DNA of 64,000 nt from Verrucomicrobiia bacterium (GCA_030431475.1 JAUIJD010000027.1:1-64000); one strand, 5' to 3'. Positions 9,535 through 19,795 are shown, counted from the stretch's first letter. Made by a program: numbers and translations. Notes: generated by a model from the sequence alone, not told the origin.

Positions 9535-10209
9535 TCAGGGAGCCAGCTCGACCACCTCGTTGAGGATGAGCTCGTCGCCGACCTCGGGTTTCACCTCGTC
9601 GAAGCGGGTGACCGGGTTGGCCACGGCGCCCTCGATGGTCACCTCGCCGACCCGCAGCTTGCCCAGAATGCCACCATTGCGGCGGATCGCGAGCACGGTG
9701 CCGCTCTGGACGTTGTCGGGGCTCTCGACACTGAGCGTGGCGAAGCCGCCGAAATTCGGATCCTCGACCCACTCCTGGATGGTGGCGATGAGCATGGCGT
9801 CGTTGATCAGGCGGCTCCGGCGGGCCATCTTGTTGCGGTCCTCGGCGTAGCGCTCGGTGAGGAATCCGGCCTCGGCCTCGGCGCGCGCCGCGTCCTCCTG
9901 GGCCTCCGCGGCCTCGCTCTCGAGCTGCTTGAGACGTTCCTCGAGGTCCTCGACCTTTTCCTCCGCCTCACCCCGCGTCACGAGATCGGTCGAAGCCGGC
10001 TGGCTGGCGGCCTCGCGCAGCGCCAGGCGCTCCTTTTCGATCTGCAGCCGACGCAGCTCCTCCTCCATCTCGGTGAGCTGACGACGCATCGCCACCAGAT
10101 CCTCTTCCGGCGCCTTCTTCACCCCGTCGTTCATGCGGTTGGTGAAAACCACCAGCGCGCCCAGCAGCAGCGCCATCGTGGCTCCCAGCAGAATCTTCAG
10201 CGTGTCCAT
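9535..10209 (-). CDS. membrane-anchored coiled-coil protein
   Basis: A 224-residue protein. The ATG at 10209 is preferred because it directly precedes the membrane segment (MDTLKILLGATMALLLGALVVF). A longer reading adds only 12 unlikely residues. After the anchor comes a long charged helix, roughly residues 40-120, with heptad-like Leu/Glu spacing ('LEERLKQLESEAAEAQEDAA') that should form a coiled coil. A C-terminal domain of about 95 residues follows ('GTVLAIRRNGGILGKLRVGEV'), beta-rich and possibly barrel-like. Overall architecture resembles periplasmic adaptor or scaffold proteins of Verrucomicrobia. No enzymatic motif is visible. It is followed by the small lipoprotein gene. Confidence 0.65.
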   Translation of the reverse strand: MDTLKILLGATMALLLGALVVFTNRMNDGVKKAPEEDLVAMRRQLTEMEEELRRLQIEKERLALREAASQPASTDLVTRGEAEEKVEDLEERLKQLESEAAEAQEDAARAEAEAGFLTERYAEDRNKMARRSRLINDAMLIATIQEWVEDPNFGGFATLSVESPDNVQSGTVLAIRRNGGILGKLRVGEVTIEGAVANPVTRFDEVKPEVGDELILNEVVELAP

Positions 10210-10263
10210 GCGGCGGAGGGTGCCGCCGGGGCGGCGCGATGTCAACGCGGCTGGAGCGGGGCG

Positions 10264-11133
10264 CTAGCGCAGCTTCCGCACCTCGATCCGCTCCCAGTAG
10301 TCGCGGTCCTGAGCGGCGGAAAATGCGTCGGTCCAGGCGTCGAGCGCGCCTCCGGACCGGACCGCATCGCCACCGACCAAGGTCTCGTTCATGCTCGCCG
10401 GTGTGGTCACCGAACGTACCGACTCGAAGCGGCGCTTGAAGGCGGCCCGGGTGCGGCTCTGCATCCGCCGGTGACCGCTGCCGGTGATCAGGTTGGTCAG
10501 CAGCAGCCCGCCGGGCCGCAGACGGTCGGCCAGCAGGTCCACCCCCCAGCCGGCCCGGGTCTGGGGCCGGAAGACGTCCTCTTCGCCGGTCAGATAGCAG
10601 TCATCGATCACCACGTCGAATCGCCGCCGGGACGTCGCGGCCCACTCATAGGCGTCGCCGACGATGATTTCGGCCCCGATCCCGTCGAGCGCCATGTGGT
10701 CCCGGGCGAGCTGGATGATGGCCGGGTCGATCTCGACGGCGGTGAAGCGGGCGTCCGGCAGCAGGTGGCGGAGGATGCGCAAGGCCGTGCCACCGGCGAG
10801 GCCGAGCATCAGCACCGACGCCGGCGGTCCATCAGGCCGCAGCAGCGCGCCGGCGGCAAGATTGTCCCAAGCGAGGCCGGTCAGGAAACGGTCGCGGTGC
10901 CACCACGCGTGGGTCGCCCCGGCGACGCGGAATTCGGCGCACCGCGCCGATGTCCAGACTTCCACAGTCTGGTGAGCGGTCTCGAGGCGGGCGTGTCGGC
11001 GGGCAGGCACGGCCGGCGAGCCATGACGCCGCTCACTCGCCTTGCCAAGTTCGGAGTTCACAGGTGCGGACTTCGCTGGACACACGAGCGCCAAGGCGAC
11101 GACCCCGGCGACCGATCGGTGCCGAGGGAACAC
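10264..11133 (-). CDS. spermidine-synthase-like class I SAM methyltransferase-fold protein
   Basis: A 289-residue protein from a GTG start. The core has the nucleotide-binding motif of spermidine synthase-like proteins ('VLMLGLAGGTALRIL', then 'FTAVEIDPAIIQLA', then 'GDAYEWAA' and 'FDVVIDDC'). This is a Rossmann-like class I fold that binds SAM or decarboxylated SAM. True spermidine synthase has a conserved Asp proton acceptor in a GGGDG context that is not clear here, so polyamine synthesis is uncertain. Many bacteria carry such 'fused or orphan' spermidine-synthase-like proteins of unknown role. The N-terminus (SVAGVVALALVCPAKSA) looks like a possible signal segment, which would be odd for a SAM enzyme. 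The true start may be further in. Confidence 0.6.
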   Translation of the reverse strand: MFPRHRSVAGVVALALVCPAKSAPVNSELGKASERRHGSPAVPARRHARLETAHQTVEVWTSARCAEFRVAGATHAWWHRDRFLTGLAWDNLAAGALLRPDGPPASVLMLGLAGGTALRILRHLLPDARFTAVEIDPAIIQLARDHMALDGIGAEIIVGDAYEWAATSRRRFDVVIDDCYLTGEEDVFRPQTRAGWGVDLLADRLRPGGLLLTNLITGSGHRRMQSRTRAAFKRRFESVRSVTTPASMNETLVGGDAVRSGGALDAWTDAFSAAQDRDYWERIEVRKLR

Positions 11134-11269
11134 GCTTCCGTGGCGGACAGCCCGTCGCCTTCGGCCAATTCGGACTCAACGTTTGATGGGGGATCCTCCT
11201 TCCGGGGAATCGGCATTCCTGTCGATCCCCCCAAAATGAATCCAGCGACGATCCGGTTTTGCTCCGACA

Positions 11270-12154
11270 TCAGTCTTCGCTCAGCCACATAGGCAACACC
11301 CTTTTGTGAAAACCCACCAAATTGGTTCCCTCCATCGCGGTTGGATCTTCCTCTTCCAACATGGAAACCCACTTCCTGCGGACATCGCTTTCAAGCCACG
11401 CCTTTCGCTCCTTGAGGGTCAACTCGTAGTCGATGGTGAGCCGAACTTCCGGCAAGACCTTGGGCAATACGATCCAGTCCTTGAAGTTCTTCTGAGCCTT
11501 CTCCGGGTAGAGTCTTGCAATCAAATGCACGGCATGCATGCCCAGCAACGGGTTTCCGCCCTGGACAAATCGACCGAGCAAGTCCCCCTTATCCTCTTCT
11601 TTGGCCTTCGACAGCCTCTCGAGGCCTTCCGCCCATTCCAAGTGGACATCGTAGAGCGGTTTGTCGCGCTCCGTTTCAAGGATCGTCGGCTGGAACAGCG
11701 AGTAAAAGAACGAGTATTTCGGGCAAAGCATGAAGTGCGCCAGCGGGTGCCTGTTTCGAATCGGCGGATCCGAGGGACTCGGAGGCGGACCGAAATCCTT
11801 CCATCTTACCAGAACACATACGGCTTTCGTGCCGAGCTGAACTCTATCTTTCCGTCCCACGCCAGTCTGGTAGTCTATAGTCGTCAGAACCTCATCATCC
11901 TCGCTGACGTAAGAGCCGATTGTTCTTAATTGGAATTCAGTGCCATGTTGAACATTACCGAGAAATTTCGCCTTCACATCTAACCTAACATCCTGAACCA
12001 AAAGACTTGGCGCAGGAAACACCGTGCCTCCAACTCCGCGTTCGACATATGGATCAAAATTCTGTACTTCTGCCGAAACCAGAACTCCATTTATTATCGA
12101 TTGATCTTGAGCGCAACTCAATGGACAGACCAAGAGCGATAACAGGCATTTCAT
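11270..12154 (-). CDS. secreted protein of unknown function
   Basis: A 294-residue protein. The ATG at 12154 is chosen because it opens a signal peptide (MKCLLSLLVCPLSCAQD). Longer in-frame starts add a Gly-rich, unlikely leader. No known domain is recognised. The first half seems beta-rich ('VRLDVKAKFLGNVQHGTEF'), and the second half is helical and charged ('EWAEGLERLSKAKEEDKGD'). By eye its DNA is more AT-rich than its neighbours, with more A/T-ending codons, which hints at a separate origin or weaker selection. It is the third gene of an apparent operon behind the RCC1-repeat gene and the 273-residue protein, with a 116-bp gap. Confidence 0.6.
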   Translation of the reverse strand: MKCLLSLLVCPLSCAQDQSIINGVLVSAEVQNFDPYVERGVGGTVFPAPSLLVQDVRLDVKAKFLGNVQHGTEFQLRTIGSYVSEDDEVLTTIDYQTGVGRKDRVQLGTKAVCVLVRWKDFGPPPSPSDPPIRNRHPLAHFMLCPKYSFFYSLFQPTILETERDKPLYDVHLEWAEGLERLSKAKEEDKGDLLGRFVQGGNPLLGMHAVHLIARLYPEKAQKNFKDWIVLPKVLPEVRLTIDYELTLKERKAWLESDVRRKWVSMLEEEDPTAMEGTNLVGFHKRVLPMWLSED

Positions 12155-12270
12155 ATACAGCCCCAATGGCTTCTGGCCATTGATCTCGAACGGATTCGTA
12201 ATCATCATCCCGTCCTTGCGGCCTCCGTCATTACCTCCCATCGCGGCACCGCGAACGGATGGGCTGCTAT

Positions 12271-13092
12271 TCAATCCGCCTTCCGGACCCGCAACCAGAA
12301 TCCAACCGCCACGGCCAGCACCAGAAACGCCGCGCCGAGTGGCAGCCAGGGAACGCCTCGACTCTCCCGCGCTTCAACCGGAACCTCTCCAGCGGAAGAC
12401 GTCCGGCGCTTCGGCGGGGCCGTGTCCGGGCCATCTACCGGGCCGTGAATATCATAGCGTTGCGGGCTCCCGACGAAGCGGAAGGTCCGCACGCCGTTGA
12501 GCACCTGCTCGCCCCACTTCTTCAGCGCTTCCAGATCGGGCCTGTAGTAACCCCACTTGCCCCGGTTCAGTGGCAGCGGCTCGACCGTCCTCATGATGGT
12601 GTACATCGCCATCGTCTGGTTCGATTGCGACCACACGACGTCATGTTCGTCACGCACTTCGCCACTCGGATCATCCAAACACTTGATCAGGAGCTCCACC
12701 ACCTGAGGCGATGGGATCTCATGCAGCGTGTTGAACAAGCGCTGCCTCTCGTCGGAGAAGTGGTCGGTCGGTTCACCCGCCCGCGCGAGCGGCCGCAGCC
12801 GTTCCAGCTCACGCTCGAAATAGGCCGCGTGATCTGGAATCGAGAGGATTGTTCGTTGCGCCGCAGAGGCGACTTCCTGGCTCAACGGTCGCTTGTCCTC
12901 CGAAAGTTGCGCCAGCATCCCAATTTTCATCATGCCCTGCTCATCGGGCTCCCGACCAACGGCTTCAATGAACCCGATCGACTTATTCCGCCATTCTTGG
13001 CGCCACTCGGGTTCCAAAGAACCTGTTTCGTTCGCAAAACAAGGAGGTCCGGCAGCCAAAATTGCGATAATAATACCTCGTTGCAGACTCAT
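12271..13092 (-). CDS. secreted protein with C-terminal membrane anchor
   Basis: A 273-residue protein with an N-terminal signal peptide ([20 protein letters not shown]), a helical body with HEAT-like character ('[20 protein letters not shown]'), a Pro/Arg/Ser-rich linker, and a C-terminal membrane segment ([19 protein letters not shown]) with a basic end (RVRKAD). This signal-peptide, stalk and anchor layout is common in Verrucomicrobia surface proteins. The ATG at 13092 overlaps the TGA stop of the upstream RCC1-repeat gene by 4 bp (ATGA), so the two are translationally coupled and probably act together. Function unknown. Confidence 0.65.
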   Translation of the reverse strand: MSLQRGIIIAILAAGPPCFANETGSLEPEWRQEWRNKSIGFIEAVGREPDEQGMMKIGMLAQLSEDKRPLSQEVASAAQRTILSIPDHAAYFERELERLRPLARAGEPTDHFSDERQRLFNTLHEIPSPQVVELLIKCLDDPSGEVRDEHDVVWSQSNQTMAMYTIMRTVEPLPLNRGKWGYYRPDLEALKKWGEQVLNGVRTFRFVGSPQRYDIHGPVDGPDTAPPKRRTSSAGEVPVEARESRGVPWLPLGAAFLVLAVAVGFWLRVRKAD

Positions 13093-16000
13093 GGCTCCAA
13101 TCTCCCTGCTGCCTCCTCCATCTCCATCCACCCCTCCGCCTCGTCCCACTCCGACTTGACCAGCAGCTTGCCAAACTCGTCGAGGGACAGGCGCCCGGTT
13201 GCACCGTGGCCCGAGTGCATCAAACGATCCTCGTGCTTGGTCCCGGGCAGAGGCGCAACCCCTACGATGTCTTGCGCCGCGGAAGGAGGTCCAGCATCAG
13301 GGTGCCCGGGACCAACGAAGATGTGGCCGATCTCATGGCCGATCACTCCGACCATTTCCTCCAGCTCTCCGGCGGTGGGCAGGTCGAATGGAGCGGCCCG
13401 CCCGGCAGCGATCAAACAAACGCGATCGCTCCGCAGAGTCACACCGGGAATCGTGCCTTCTTGCACGTGATAGTCCACCCGCCCGGCCTCCGGATCTTCC
13501 ACGAAGGCGATCCGGTAGGTTGCCACCAGATAGACGTGGATGTTGGTCTCCGTGTCCTGCAATCCGAGGCCATCGTGAATGAGCCACGCTTCCGGATTCG
13601 GCGAAGGCTGAGCGAGGCTTCCCTTCGGATCAGCCACACCGAGTATGCCGTCAAACGGCTGCACGTCATGTGGCGGCTCCGGCTCGGGGATTGCGTCGGG
13701 ATGATACTGCAGGGCATCTACTCCGTCCCACTCTTCCTCGTGGTATTCGTTTTCTCCCGGCGGGCTCATGGCTACCTCGAAATCGGCATTGATCTGCGGC
13801 TTGAACACCTCGTTCAGGTAAGCCTCAATCGCGGCACGACTTGGAATCTTCTGCGGTGCCTTTACCGTGACCGTTCCGTCCGCATCGATCCTTTTCGAAG
13901 CCACCTTGTAGACCGTCACCTTTACCGTTCGGGGCTTCATCACCTTCAGCCCCAGCGGCTTCGAGACGCCCCCCGTGCCGCCCAGCGTGAAACCCGGGGT
14001 GAGGGATGTTCCGTCGAGAGACTCATGGATTCCGGTGCCGTCCGCGACTCCGGGCGTCTCCGACTCCGCCAACGTCAGTGCGCCACCGCCGACATTTGTG
14101 AGCGGTGCCTGCGGCGAACTCACCTGCACCTGCGACTTCGGTCCGGCCGCCGACCAGAGCTTGAAACCGTTGGTCGCCCCAATCGGCACCATGATCCACG
14201 CCCTGTTTTCGCAAGCCTCTCCTGGCTCGGTGCTGCTCACCGATACGTTATCAACCCCAGTAGCGAAGGCATCGTCCTCAACGACCAGCGGTAGCGCGGC
14301 GAGCGAACCAGCTTCCCCGTGGTCGGAAAGCAGCCAACCCCGATCGGTGGCGTCACGGAACGTTGGAGACGTATATTCAGCCGGAAGCTCCGGCGCGGCA
14401 TCCGCCCAGTCGATCAGCGGTCCGTGCTCCGGATGGCGGAGGAGACTCGGCAATCCTGAGAGCGGAAAGACTCCGTTACGACTGCTATCCGCGATGCCAT
14501 GGCTGAAATAATCGTTCGTCTCCCAATTGCCACCTGAAGTTCGCAGTTCGGGCAGCAGGGTTCGGCGGGTCGCAATCAAGCCGCTGCCGGGCGAGATCGC
14601 AAGTCGTTTCACGAGTCCGGTCGGCTTCCGAGTGAGGGGCTCGTCTCCCTTCCAAACTTCGGTTTCGGCACCCGCGGGGCCATAGTGATAGTCCGGGAAA
14701 TAGGTGAAGAGGGTGGAGTCACCGGTATCGGACTTTTCGATGAAAGAATCGCCCACCCGCTGCCAGACCTTGCGCACCGGCGGCTCCTCCACCACTTCCG
14801 CCGGCCGCCGAGCCACGAAGCGACCGAGGTTGTCGAGCACGCGGTCATAGGGAAAGTCCGGATCGGTAGTTCCGCCACCATCGAGAGACTCCAGCCACAC
14901 GTCCCGAGCGAGGTGCGTGCCGTCGCGGACCGGCATCGGACCAGGCTGCTGGTGGTCGTCCCACCACACGAGACAAGACTCCGCAGCAATCAGATTGGAG
15001 CCGCCGGGCGGAGGCGGGGTATAAGGGACACCGACGCCAATGATCTCGCCGAGATCGTTCATGCCCACCGCCTGCCACGCCTGGGCAGTGTCACCCGCCA
15101 TGTCCAGGGGTGCGAAGGCGCCATCCACCCAGACGCCGTCGCGAAAGAGCACGATACCTTGGTCATTCATCTGAAGCGGAATGCCGGAATTCGTCCCACC
15201 GCTCACCGGAAAGGCGGCGTAACGGGGCATCGGCAGCTTCTGCCAGTCGATCAGGTCATCGTCCTCAACAACGTCCAGATCATTCGGAATGCCGTCTCCG
15301 TCGTGGTCGGCGAGTGTAGCAGCAGCTGTCGCCTGCACCCCTGCCTCAAAGGCGGCAAGGTTGGTCGCGGGACCGGCTTGAAACAGTCCGGCGGCGTTGT
15401 TGGCAAGGGGATCGAGGCCGAAGAACGCCGCCCAGCCGTCGGGGATGCCGTCGCCGGAGGTGTCCGGGTCGGTCGGATCAGTACCGAGTGCGAGCTCTTC
15501 ACTGGCGGAGAGTCCGTCGCCATCCGCGTCGAAGGAGGCTGCCAGGCCGTAGCGCAGGCGGAAGTAGCCGCTCGGACTCGGCAACCCACCCAACCAGTCG
15601 TCGATATCGACGACCAACTCGTGGTTGGTCCCGATGAATCCGTAGTTGAAGCTCTGCCAGTTCACGAGGTCAGTCGATACCTCGACAGTATACCAGAAGT
15701 CGCTCCGCCCGAACCACCGAAGCTCGTGGGTGATGACGAAGTCGGACGGATCGAATTCCTCGTACGCGAGGAGCGCCACCCGCCCGAAATCGTGCTCGTC
15801 TTTGTTGGACATCCCATCGCCGTCAAAGTCCGCCGTCGGTGCCTTGTCGGTTCCCAGCTCCAGCGACAGCGGCGAGAACCCGTGCCAGTTCTCGTAGCCG
15901 TCCTCCATGCCGTCGCCGTCGGTGTCGGGGTTGAGCGGGTCGGTGAGGTAGTCGTTGATCTCGGCGCCGTTGCTCAGTCCGTCGCCATCCGCATCGCCGA

Positions 16001-17927
16001 GCGGGTGGAGTTCGATCTCGAAGCTCCACGGCTGGGACATCGCCTGCACGCCGTCGTGATCGGTCACCACCGCCACGGCGTTACCCGTGCCGGCGGGCAG
16101 GTCGCTGACGGCGAGTTGCCATGGCGTTGCCGTCGCCGATCCCGCCAAGCTTCCATTGACATGAAAGTCCACCCGCGCGATGTGGGCCGCGCCGAAGGGG
16201 CCGCCGTGGCTCGGCGAGGCCACCAGCAGTATCTCCCCCGCCTCGACCGGATCGGTCACCGTGCCGGTCAACATCACCGAGGGCGCGCCTTCGTCGATGA
16301 TGTTCTCCTCGTGCTCGACGGGCAACTTGAGGCCCACCCATAGATTTGTGTCGCCGGTGCCGAGCTGGCCTTGGTTATTACGGCCCCAGACCCAGATCGT
16401 GCCATCGTCCGCCAGCGCCATGCTCGCCCCTTGGATGCCGCTGCCGCCCGCCGCCACGGCGACGATGTTTTCCAGAAAGGCGGTGCCGTCAGGGCTCTTC
16501 ACCTTCACCGCCGAGCCGCGGTTGGTGCTGTTGCCCTGGCCAAGCTGCCCGTAGTAGTTTGAACCCCACGCCCAGACGTGGCCGTCGAGGTCCACCGCCA
16601 GCGTGTGCGCCGCCCCGGCGGCAACCGCGACGATCCCGGTCAGGGGCTGGCCGTCGTCGAAGCGGATGACCTGCACCGGCGAGGTCTCCTTGCCGAGGGC
16701 GCCCGAACCGTGGCCGAGCCGTCCGTAGTAGCGATTCCCACAGCACCAGACGGCGCCCTGCTGCGACGGGTCGCCGGAATCCCAGCGCGCCACCACGGAG
16801 TGCTGGTCGCCGCCGGAGATCGCGATCGCGTGGTCGATCGGTGTGCCGTCGGCAAAGCGCATCAGCTCCGCGCGGCCGAGCTGCGTCGTGTCGCCTTGGC
16901 CGAGCTGGCCCTTGGCGTTGTCGCCCCAGACCCAGACGTGGCCGGTGGCGTTGGCGTTTTCCAAGGCGTTGGCCTCGCGCGCTAGGCCGAAGCCCCCGCC
17001 CGCCGCGATGTCACGGATGCCGTCGAGCGGGGGAAAGGCGGGATCATCGCCCCGGACGACCGGCACGGCGAATCCCGTGGTGCCGCTCGTGATGCCGAGG
17101 CCGGTGCGACCGTTCGCATTCGAGCCCCAGGAACGGACCACGCCGTCCTGACCGAGTGCCAGCGAGAATTCATCCCCTCCCGCCACCTTGACGATGTCCG
17201 CCAAAGGAGCCCCCGGCCCCGCCAGAGCCTGCACCGGCAGCGCGGCATCGATGCCAGTGCCGTCGCCCAGCGCATCATCCGCGTTGCGGCCGAAGGCCCA
17301 GACGCCACCGGCGGCGTCGAGCATCAGCGAGTGGGTGTAGCCGGCGGCGATGTCCGCGCTGCCGCCGAGTGGCGTGATTCCGTCGGGCGCCAGCGCGGGC
17401 GCGGGCACCGGCTGGTTGGCGTTCGCTGTCGAGCCGTTGCCGAGCCGACCGTTGTTCTCGCGGCCCCACGACCACACCTTGCCGCCGACACTCAGGGCCA
17501 GGCCGTGCTGGTTGCCACTGGCAATGGCACCGGTGATCCGGTAGTCGCCGACCGCCACCTCGCCGGCCTGCCCGCCGAGCCACGCCCGCGCCTTGACCAC
17601 CGCGGTGCGCGCCACCGTCAGCGTGCCGCCGGATTCAACGGTGGGGTCAAAGGCGGCGGGCTCGCGGCCGTCCAGGGTGTAGCGGATCACCGCGGTGGGC
17701 TCCGGGCTGGTCACCGTGACCTCCAGGGCGGTCGGCGAGTCCGCCACCTGAGGGGTGAGCACCGGCATCTCCACCGCCCGGCCCTCAGTCATCCAGACTA
17801 AAGTCAGTGCCGCCACAAAACCCGCCGAAACCCGCCGAAACCCGCCGAAACCCGCCGAAACCCGCCGAAACCCGCCGAAACCCGCCGAAACCCGCCGAAA
17901 CCCGCTGAACCTCGTCTGCATGATCAT
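13089..17927 (-). CDS. giant secreted RCC1-repeat protein with metzincin-like zinc peptidase domain
   Basis: About 1612 residues from the ATG at 17927. An ATG at 17951 is also possible. The leader carries a Gly/Phe/Arg/Ser repeat encoded by a 10-bp tandem array, then a hydrophobic stretch (FVAALTLVW). Next come a chitobiase-C-terminal-like domain ('[12 protein letters not shown]'), about seven RCC1-type repeats ('[16 protein letters not shown]') near residues 130-560, an Ig-like segment, and thrombospondin type-3 repeats ('[12 protein letters not shown]'). The C-terminus has HEIGH at residues 1531-1535, with G at 1539 and H at 1542, and later RLMHSG with Met 1570 as a likely Met-turn. The spacing HExxHxxxGxxH is one residue longer than the usual metzincin motif. 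Inference: surface beta-propeller protein with a zinc protease module. Function unknown. Confidence 0.75.
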   Translation of the reverse strand: MIMQTRFSGFRRVSAGFGGFRRVSAGFGGFRRVSAGFVAALTLVWMTEGRAVEMPVLTPQVADSPTALEVTVTSPEPTAVIRYTLDGREPAAFDPTVESGGTLTVARTAVVKARAWLGGQAGEVAVGDYRITGAIASGNQHGLALSVGGKVWSWGRENNGRLGNGSTANANQPVPAPALAPDGITPLGGSADIAAGYTHSLMLDAAGGVWAFGRNADDALGDGTGIDAALPVQALAGPGAPLADIVKVAGGDEFSLALGQDGVVRSWGSNANGRTGLGITSGTTGFAVPVVRGDDPAFPPLDGIRDIAAGGGFGLAREANALENANATGHVWVWGDNAKGQLGQGDTTQLGRAELMRFADGTPIDHAIAISGGDQHSVVARWDSGDPSQQGAVWCCGNRYYGRLGHGSGALGKETSPVQVIRFDDGQPLTGIVAVAAGAAHTLAVDLDGHVWAWGSNYYGQLGQGNSTNRGSAVKVKSPDGTAFLENIVAVAAGGSGIQGASMALADDGTIWVWGRNNQGQLGTGDTNLWVGLKLPVEHEENIIDEGAPSVMLTGTVTDPVEAGEILLVASPSHGGPFGAAHIARVDFHVNGSLAGSATATPWQLAVSDLPAGTGNAVAVVTDHDGVQAMSQPWSFEIELHPLGDADGDGLSNGAEINDYLTDPLNPDTDGDGMEDGYENWHGFSPLSLELGTDKAPTADFDGDGMSNKDEHDFGRVALLAYEEFDPSDFVITHELRWFGRSDFWYTVEVSTDLVNWQSFNYGFIGTNHELVVDIDDWLGGLPSPSGYFRLRYGLAASFDADGDGLSASEELALGTDPTDPDTSGDGIPDGWAAFFGLDPLANNAAGLFQAGPATNLAAFEAGVQATAAATLADHDGDGIPNDLDVVEDDDLIDWQKLPMPRYAAFPVSGGTNSGIPLQMNDQGIVLFRDGVWVDGAFAPLDMAGDTAQAWQAVGMNDLGEIIGVGVPYTPPPPGGSNLIAAESCLVWWDDHQQPGPMPVRDGTHLARDVWLESLDGGGTTDPDFPYDRVLDNLGRFVARRPAEVVEEPPVRKVWQRVGDSFIEKSDTGDSTLFTYFPDYHYGPAGAETEVWKGDEPLTRKPTGLVKRLAISPGSGLIATRRTLLPELRTSGGNWETNDYFSHGIADSSRNGVFPLSGLPSLLRHPEHGPLIDWADAAPELPAEYTSPTFRDATDRGWLLSDHGEAGSLAALPLVVEDDAFATGVDNVSVSSTEPGEACENRAWIMVPIGATNGFKLWSAAGPKSQVQVSSPQAPLTNVGGGALTLAESETPGVADGTGIHESLDGTSLTPGFTLGGTGGVSKPLGLKVMKPRTVKVTVYKVASKRIDADGTVTVKAPQKIPSRAAIEAYLNEVFKPQINADFEVAMSPPGENEYHEEEWDGVDALQYHPDAIPEPEPPHDVQPFDGILGVADPKGSLAQPSPNPEAWLIHDGLGLQDTETNIHVYLVATYRIAFVEDPEAGRVDYHVQEGTIPGVTLRSDRVCLIAAGRAAPFDLPTAGELEEMVGVIGHEIGHIFVGPGHPDAGPPSAAQDIVGVAPLPGTKHEDRLMHSGHGATGRLSLDEFGKLLVKSEWDEAEGWMEMEEAAGRLEP
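17821..17910. repeat. 10-bp tandem repeat array inside the RCC1-peptidase coding start
   Basis: Eight perfect copies of CCCGCCGAAA (17821-17900) plus one degenerate copy (CCCGCTGAAC, 17901-17910). On the coding (minus) strand the unit is TTTCGGCGGG. It lies just after the start codon of the RCC1-repeat gene and encodes a 10-residue cycle ([10 protein letters not shown]). Because 10 is not a multiple of 3, a gain or loss of one or two units would shift the reading frame, while the array itself stays open in all frames. This is the layout of a slipped-strand contingency locus. Whether copy number really varies cannot be seen from one sequence. Confidence 0.9.
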
Positions 17928-18418
17928 TGTTTCACCACGGTCGATCTTCATCAGCAACGGGTCATCAAACAACGGCACGACGATGAGAGGATATGCAGAC
18001 CCGAGTGCCACGCCTCCCTCCCGTCCTCCAACCGGAGTCCGCGCCGGCCCACGCTGGAAGTGTCGCGCTCCTCCCGGATGGCGAGTGGCGGGCAACCCTG
18101 CGGATGTCCCTGACTCGCCGGCGGAGCTCGAAAGACCCTTCCGGCGACGCAGCGAAGTGAGGTCGCTTCACACGCCCCAGGCGCCGCCCCACACAACGCC
18201 ATCCTTCGGCTTCAATTTCGTGAGTCTTCACCCCTCCCTTCGCCCCTTCGGGGCTCATATTTCTCCGTCGACCGGGACTCCAAGGCTCGCGCCTTGGGTT
18301 GTCACCCGTCGCCCCGTCGGGGCTCCCGACGGCCTGCGGGAGCTCACGCTCTTCGGACACAGTGACGATCAACTTGGCAGGCTGCTGACGCCGGGGGAGG
18401 CGTCCGACCTCAGCGTCA
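17928..18418. other. 491-bp intergenic region with hairpin cluster
   Basis: No gene is supported here. The left part should hold the promoter of the minus-strand RCC1-repeat gene. The right part contains several perfect short hairpins: GCCCC-TTC-GGGGC (18242-18254), CCAAGGC-TCGC-GCCTTGG (18280-18297), GCCCC-GTC-GGGGC (18311-18323) and GCTCCCG/CGGGAGC (18322-18343). A cluster of REP-like palindromes between two same-strand genes fits a dispersed repeat or transcription-stop region downstream of the gene that starts beyond 18419. No transposase or RAYT gene is nearby. Confidence 0.5.
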
Positions 18419-19723
18419 TCAGCGGCGACGCGGATTGAGCACCCGCTGCTGCGACTCCTGCGACAGCCCGCTGGATTCGAGCCAGATGCGCGCCCCCTCG
18501 GGATCCCGGCGGAAATAGGCCTGGCCGACCTGGGTCAGCGAGCGCTCCCGGATCTGCGGATCCGAAATGTCCGAGGCCCACGCGATCGCCGTCGTCGGAT
18601 CCTGCCAGGCGTAGCCACGCGCGAATCCGGAGATCGCGGCGTCGCGCTGGGGCGAGCGATCCATCGACATCAAGTACTCGCCGGCGGCCTCCGGATCGCG
18701 GTCCTCCCATTCGCCGAGTGCCTGCGAAAACCCGGTGTTCTGCGAATCCCCGGCGGGGAGCGTCTCGAGCCAGCTCACCGCGGCCTGGGGATCCCGCTCG
18801 GCCCACTCGTCGCCGATCTCCCCGATCGCCGAGCGGGAGTATTCCTGATCGGCGAACTGACCGGCCCATGCGGCTGCCGCCGCCGGATCCTGGCGCACGT
18901 AGCTTTCCGTCACCCGGCGCATGGCCGAGCCCTTGGCGTCGCCGTCGGGCAGCGTCTCCACCCAGACCGAGGCCGTCTCCGGCCCGCCCTGGCGCAGGGC
19001 CTCGTTGGCCACATCGCGAAGCAGTCGTTGGCCGTGACGCGAATCCTCGGCGCCGAAGCGCAGCGCCACCTCGGTGGCCATGTTCAGATCGTGGTCGGCG
19101 ATTCCGGCGACGATGTTGCCTTCGAGACTGCGGCGCTGCCCCTGCATCTCCTCGGGCAGGCTGTCGAGCACCGCCAGCGCCCCGGCGGGATCGGCCGCCG
19201 CCCAGCCGGTGAGCGCGGCGCCAAGATCGGGCTCGTCGCTGGTGCGGGCGAACTCGAAGGCCTCGCGACCGGCCAGCGCACCCCACGCGTAATTGAAATC
19301 GTTCCACATGTCGCCGCGCGCGCCGCCGAGGGCGACGAACTGCTTGCGGATCTGCATCGCATTCTCCGCGGTCATGTTCTCCAGCAGCTTCGCGAAGGCC
19401 AGCCGGCGGGTGAGCGGGTTGGGATCGCGGATCGCCTGCTCGGCGACCGCCTCCAGCCCCGCGGCATCCAACGAGTAGCTGCCGAAAAGCTTCGTCACCG
19501 GACCATCGCCGCCTTCGCCTCCCATGCGTCCGCTCGAGCGGGCTGCCCGCGATCGGTCGTCCACGCGAAATTCTCCGCCGATCCGGGCGGTGGACCGGTC
19601 CGCGGCGGCCTCGGCCGCCGCGATTTCCTCCGCGGTAGGGGCTCCGGCCTTGGAGCCGACGAGAAACGCGGCGCCCGCGGCGACCGCCCATCCGAGATGA
19701 ATGAAGAGTGCTTTCTTGGCCAT
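18419..19723 (-). CDS. membrane-anchored helical-repeat protein
   Basis: A 434-residue protein with an N-terminal signal or anchor (MAKKALFIHLGWAVAAGAAFLVGSKA). The ATG at 19723 is preferred over an in-frame TTG three codons earlier. From about residue 200 to the end it is built of roughly 30-residue helical repeats. Each carries a pattern like 'RDPxAAxxW' ('RQDPAAAAAWAGQFA', 'RDPQAAVSWLETLP', 'QDPTTAIAWASDIS', 'RRDPEGARIWLESS'). Such HEAT/TPR-like solenoids usually mediate protein-protein contact. Proteins with this repeat are frequent and poorly characterised in Verrucomicrobia. No enzyme motif is visible, and it ends in a basic tail (NPRRR). Confidence 0.7.
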   Translation of the reverse strand: MAKKALFIHLGWAVAAGAAFLVGSKAGAPTAEEIAAAEAAADRSTARIGGEFRVDDRSRAARSSGRMGGEGGDGPVTKLFGSYSLDAAGLEAVAEQAIRDPNPLTRRLAFAKLLENMTAENAMQIRKQFVALGGARGDMWNDFNYAWGALAGREAFEFARTSDEPDLGAALTGWAAADPAGALAVLDSLPEEMQGQRRSLEGNIVAGIADHDLNMATEVALRFGAEDSRHGQRLLRDVANEALRQGGPETASVWVETLPDGDAKGSAMRRVTESYVRQDPAAAAAWAGQFADQEYSRSAIGEIGDEWAERDPQAAVSWLETLPAGDSQNTGFSQALGEWEDRDPEAAGEYLMSMDRSPQRDAAISGFARGYAWQDPTTAIAWASDISDPQIRERSLTQVGQAYFRRDPEGARIWLESSGLSQESQQRVLNPRRR

Positions 19724-19795
19724 GATACTCAAGGTTCGTAGGTTTACGACATCCGCAAGCGAGTCTTTCCCCCCACATTCGGGGAGGTGGGCGAC

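Noticed and set aside
10264-11133. Calling the gene speE (spermidine synthase)
   Set aside because: Only the nucleotide-binding core is convincing. The polyamine-site acids are not clear and the N-terminus looks like a signal segment.
13302-13337. Gluzincin (thermolysin-type) assignment of the HEIGH motif
   Set aside because: A third His with Gly before it and a Met-turn-like RLMHSG follow, which fits a metzincin-like site better. No downstream Glu motif of gluzincins was seen.
17821-17910. CRISPR array suggested by regular repeats
   Set aside because: The unit is only 10 bp, copies are directly adjacent without spacers, and there are no cas genes. It is a coding tandem repeat.
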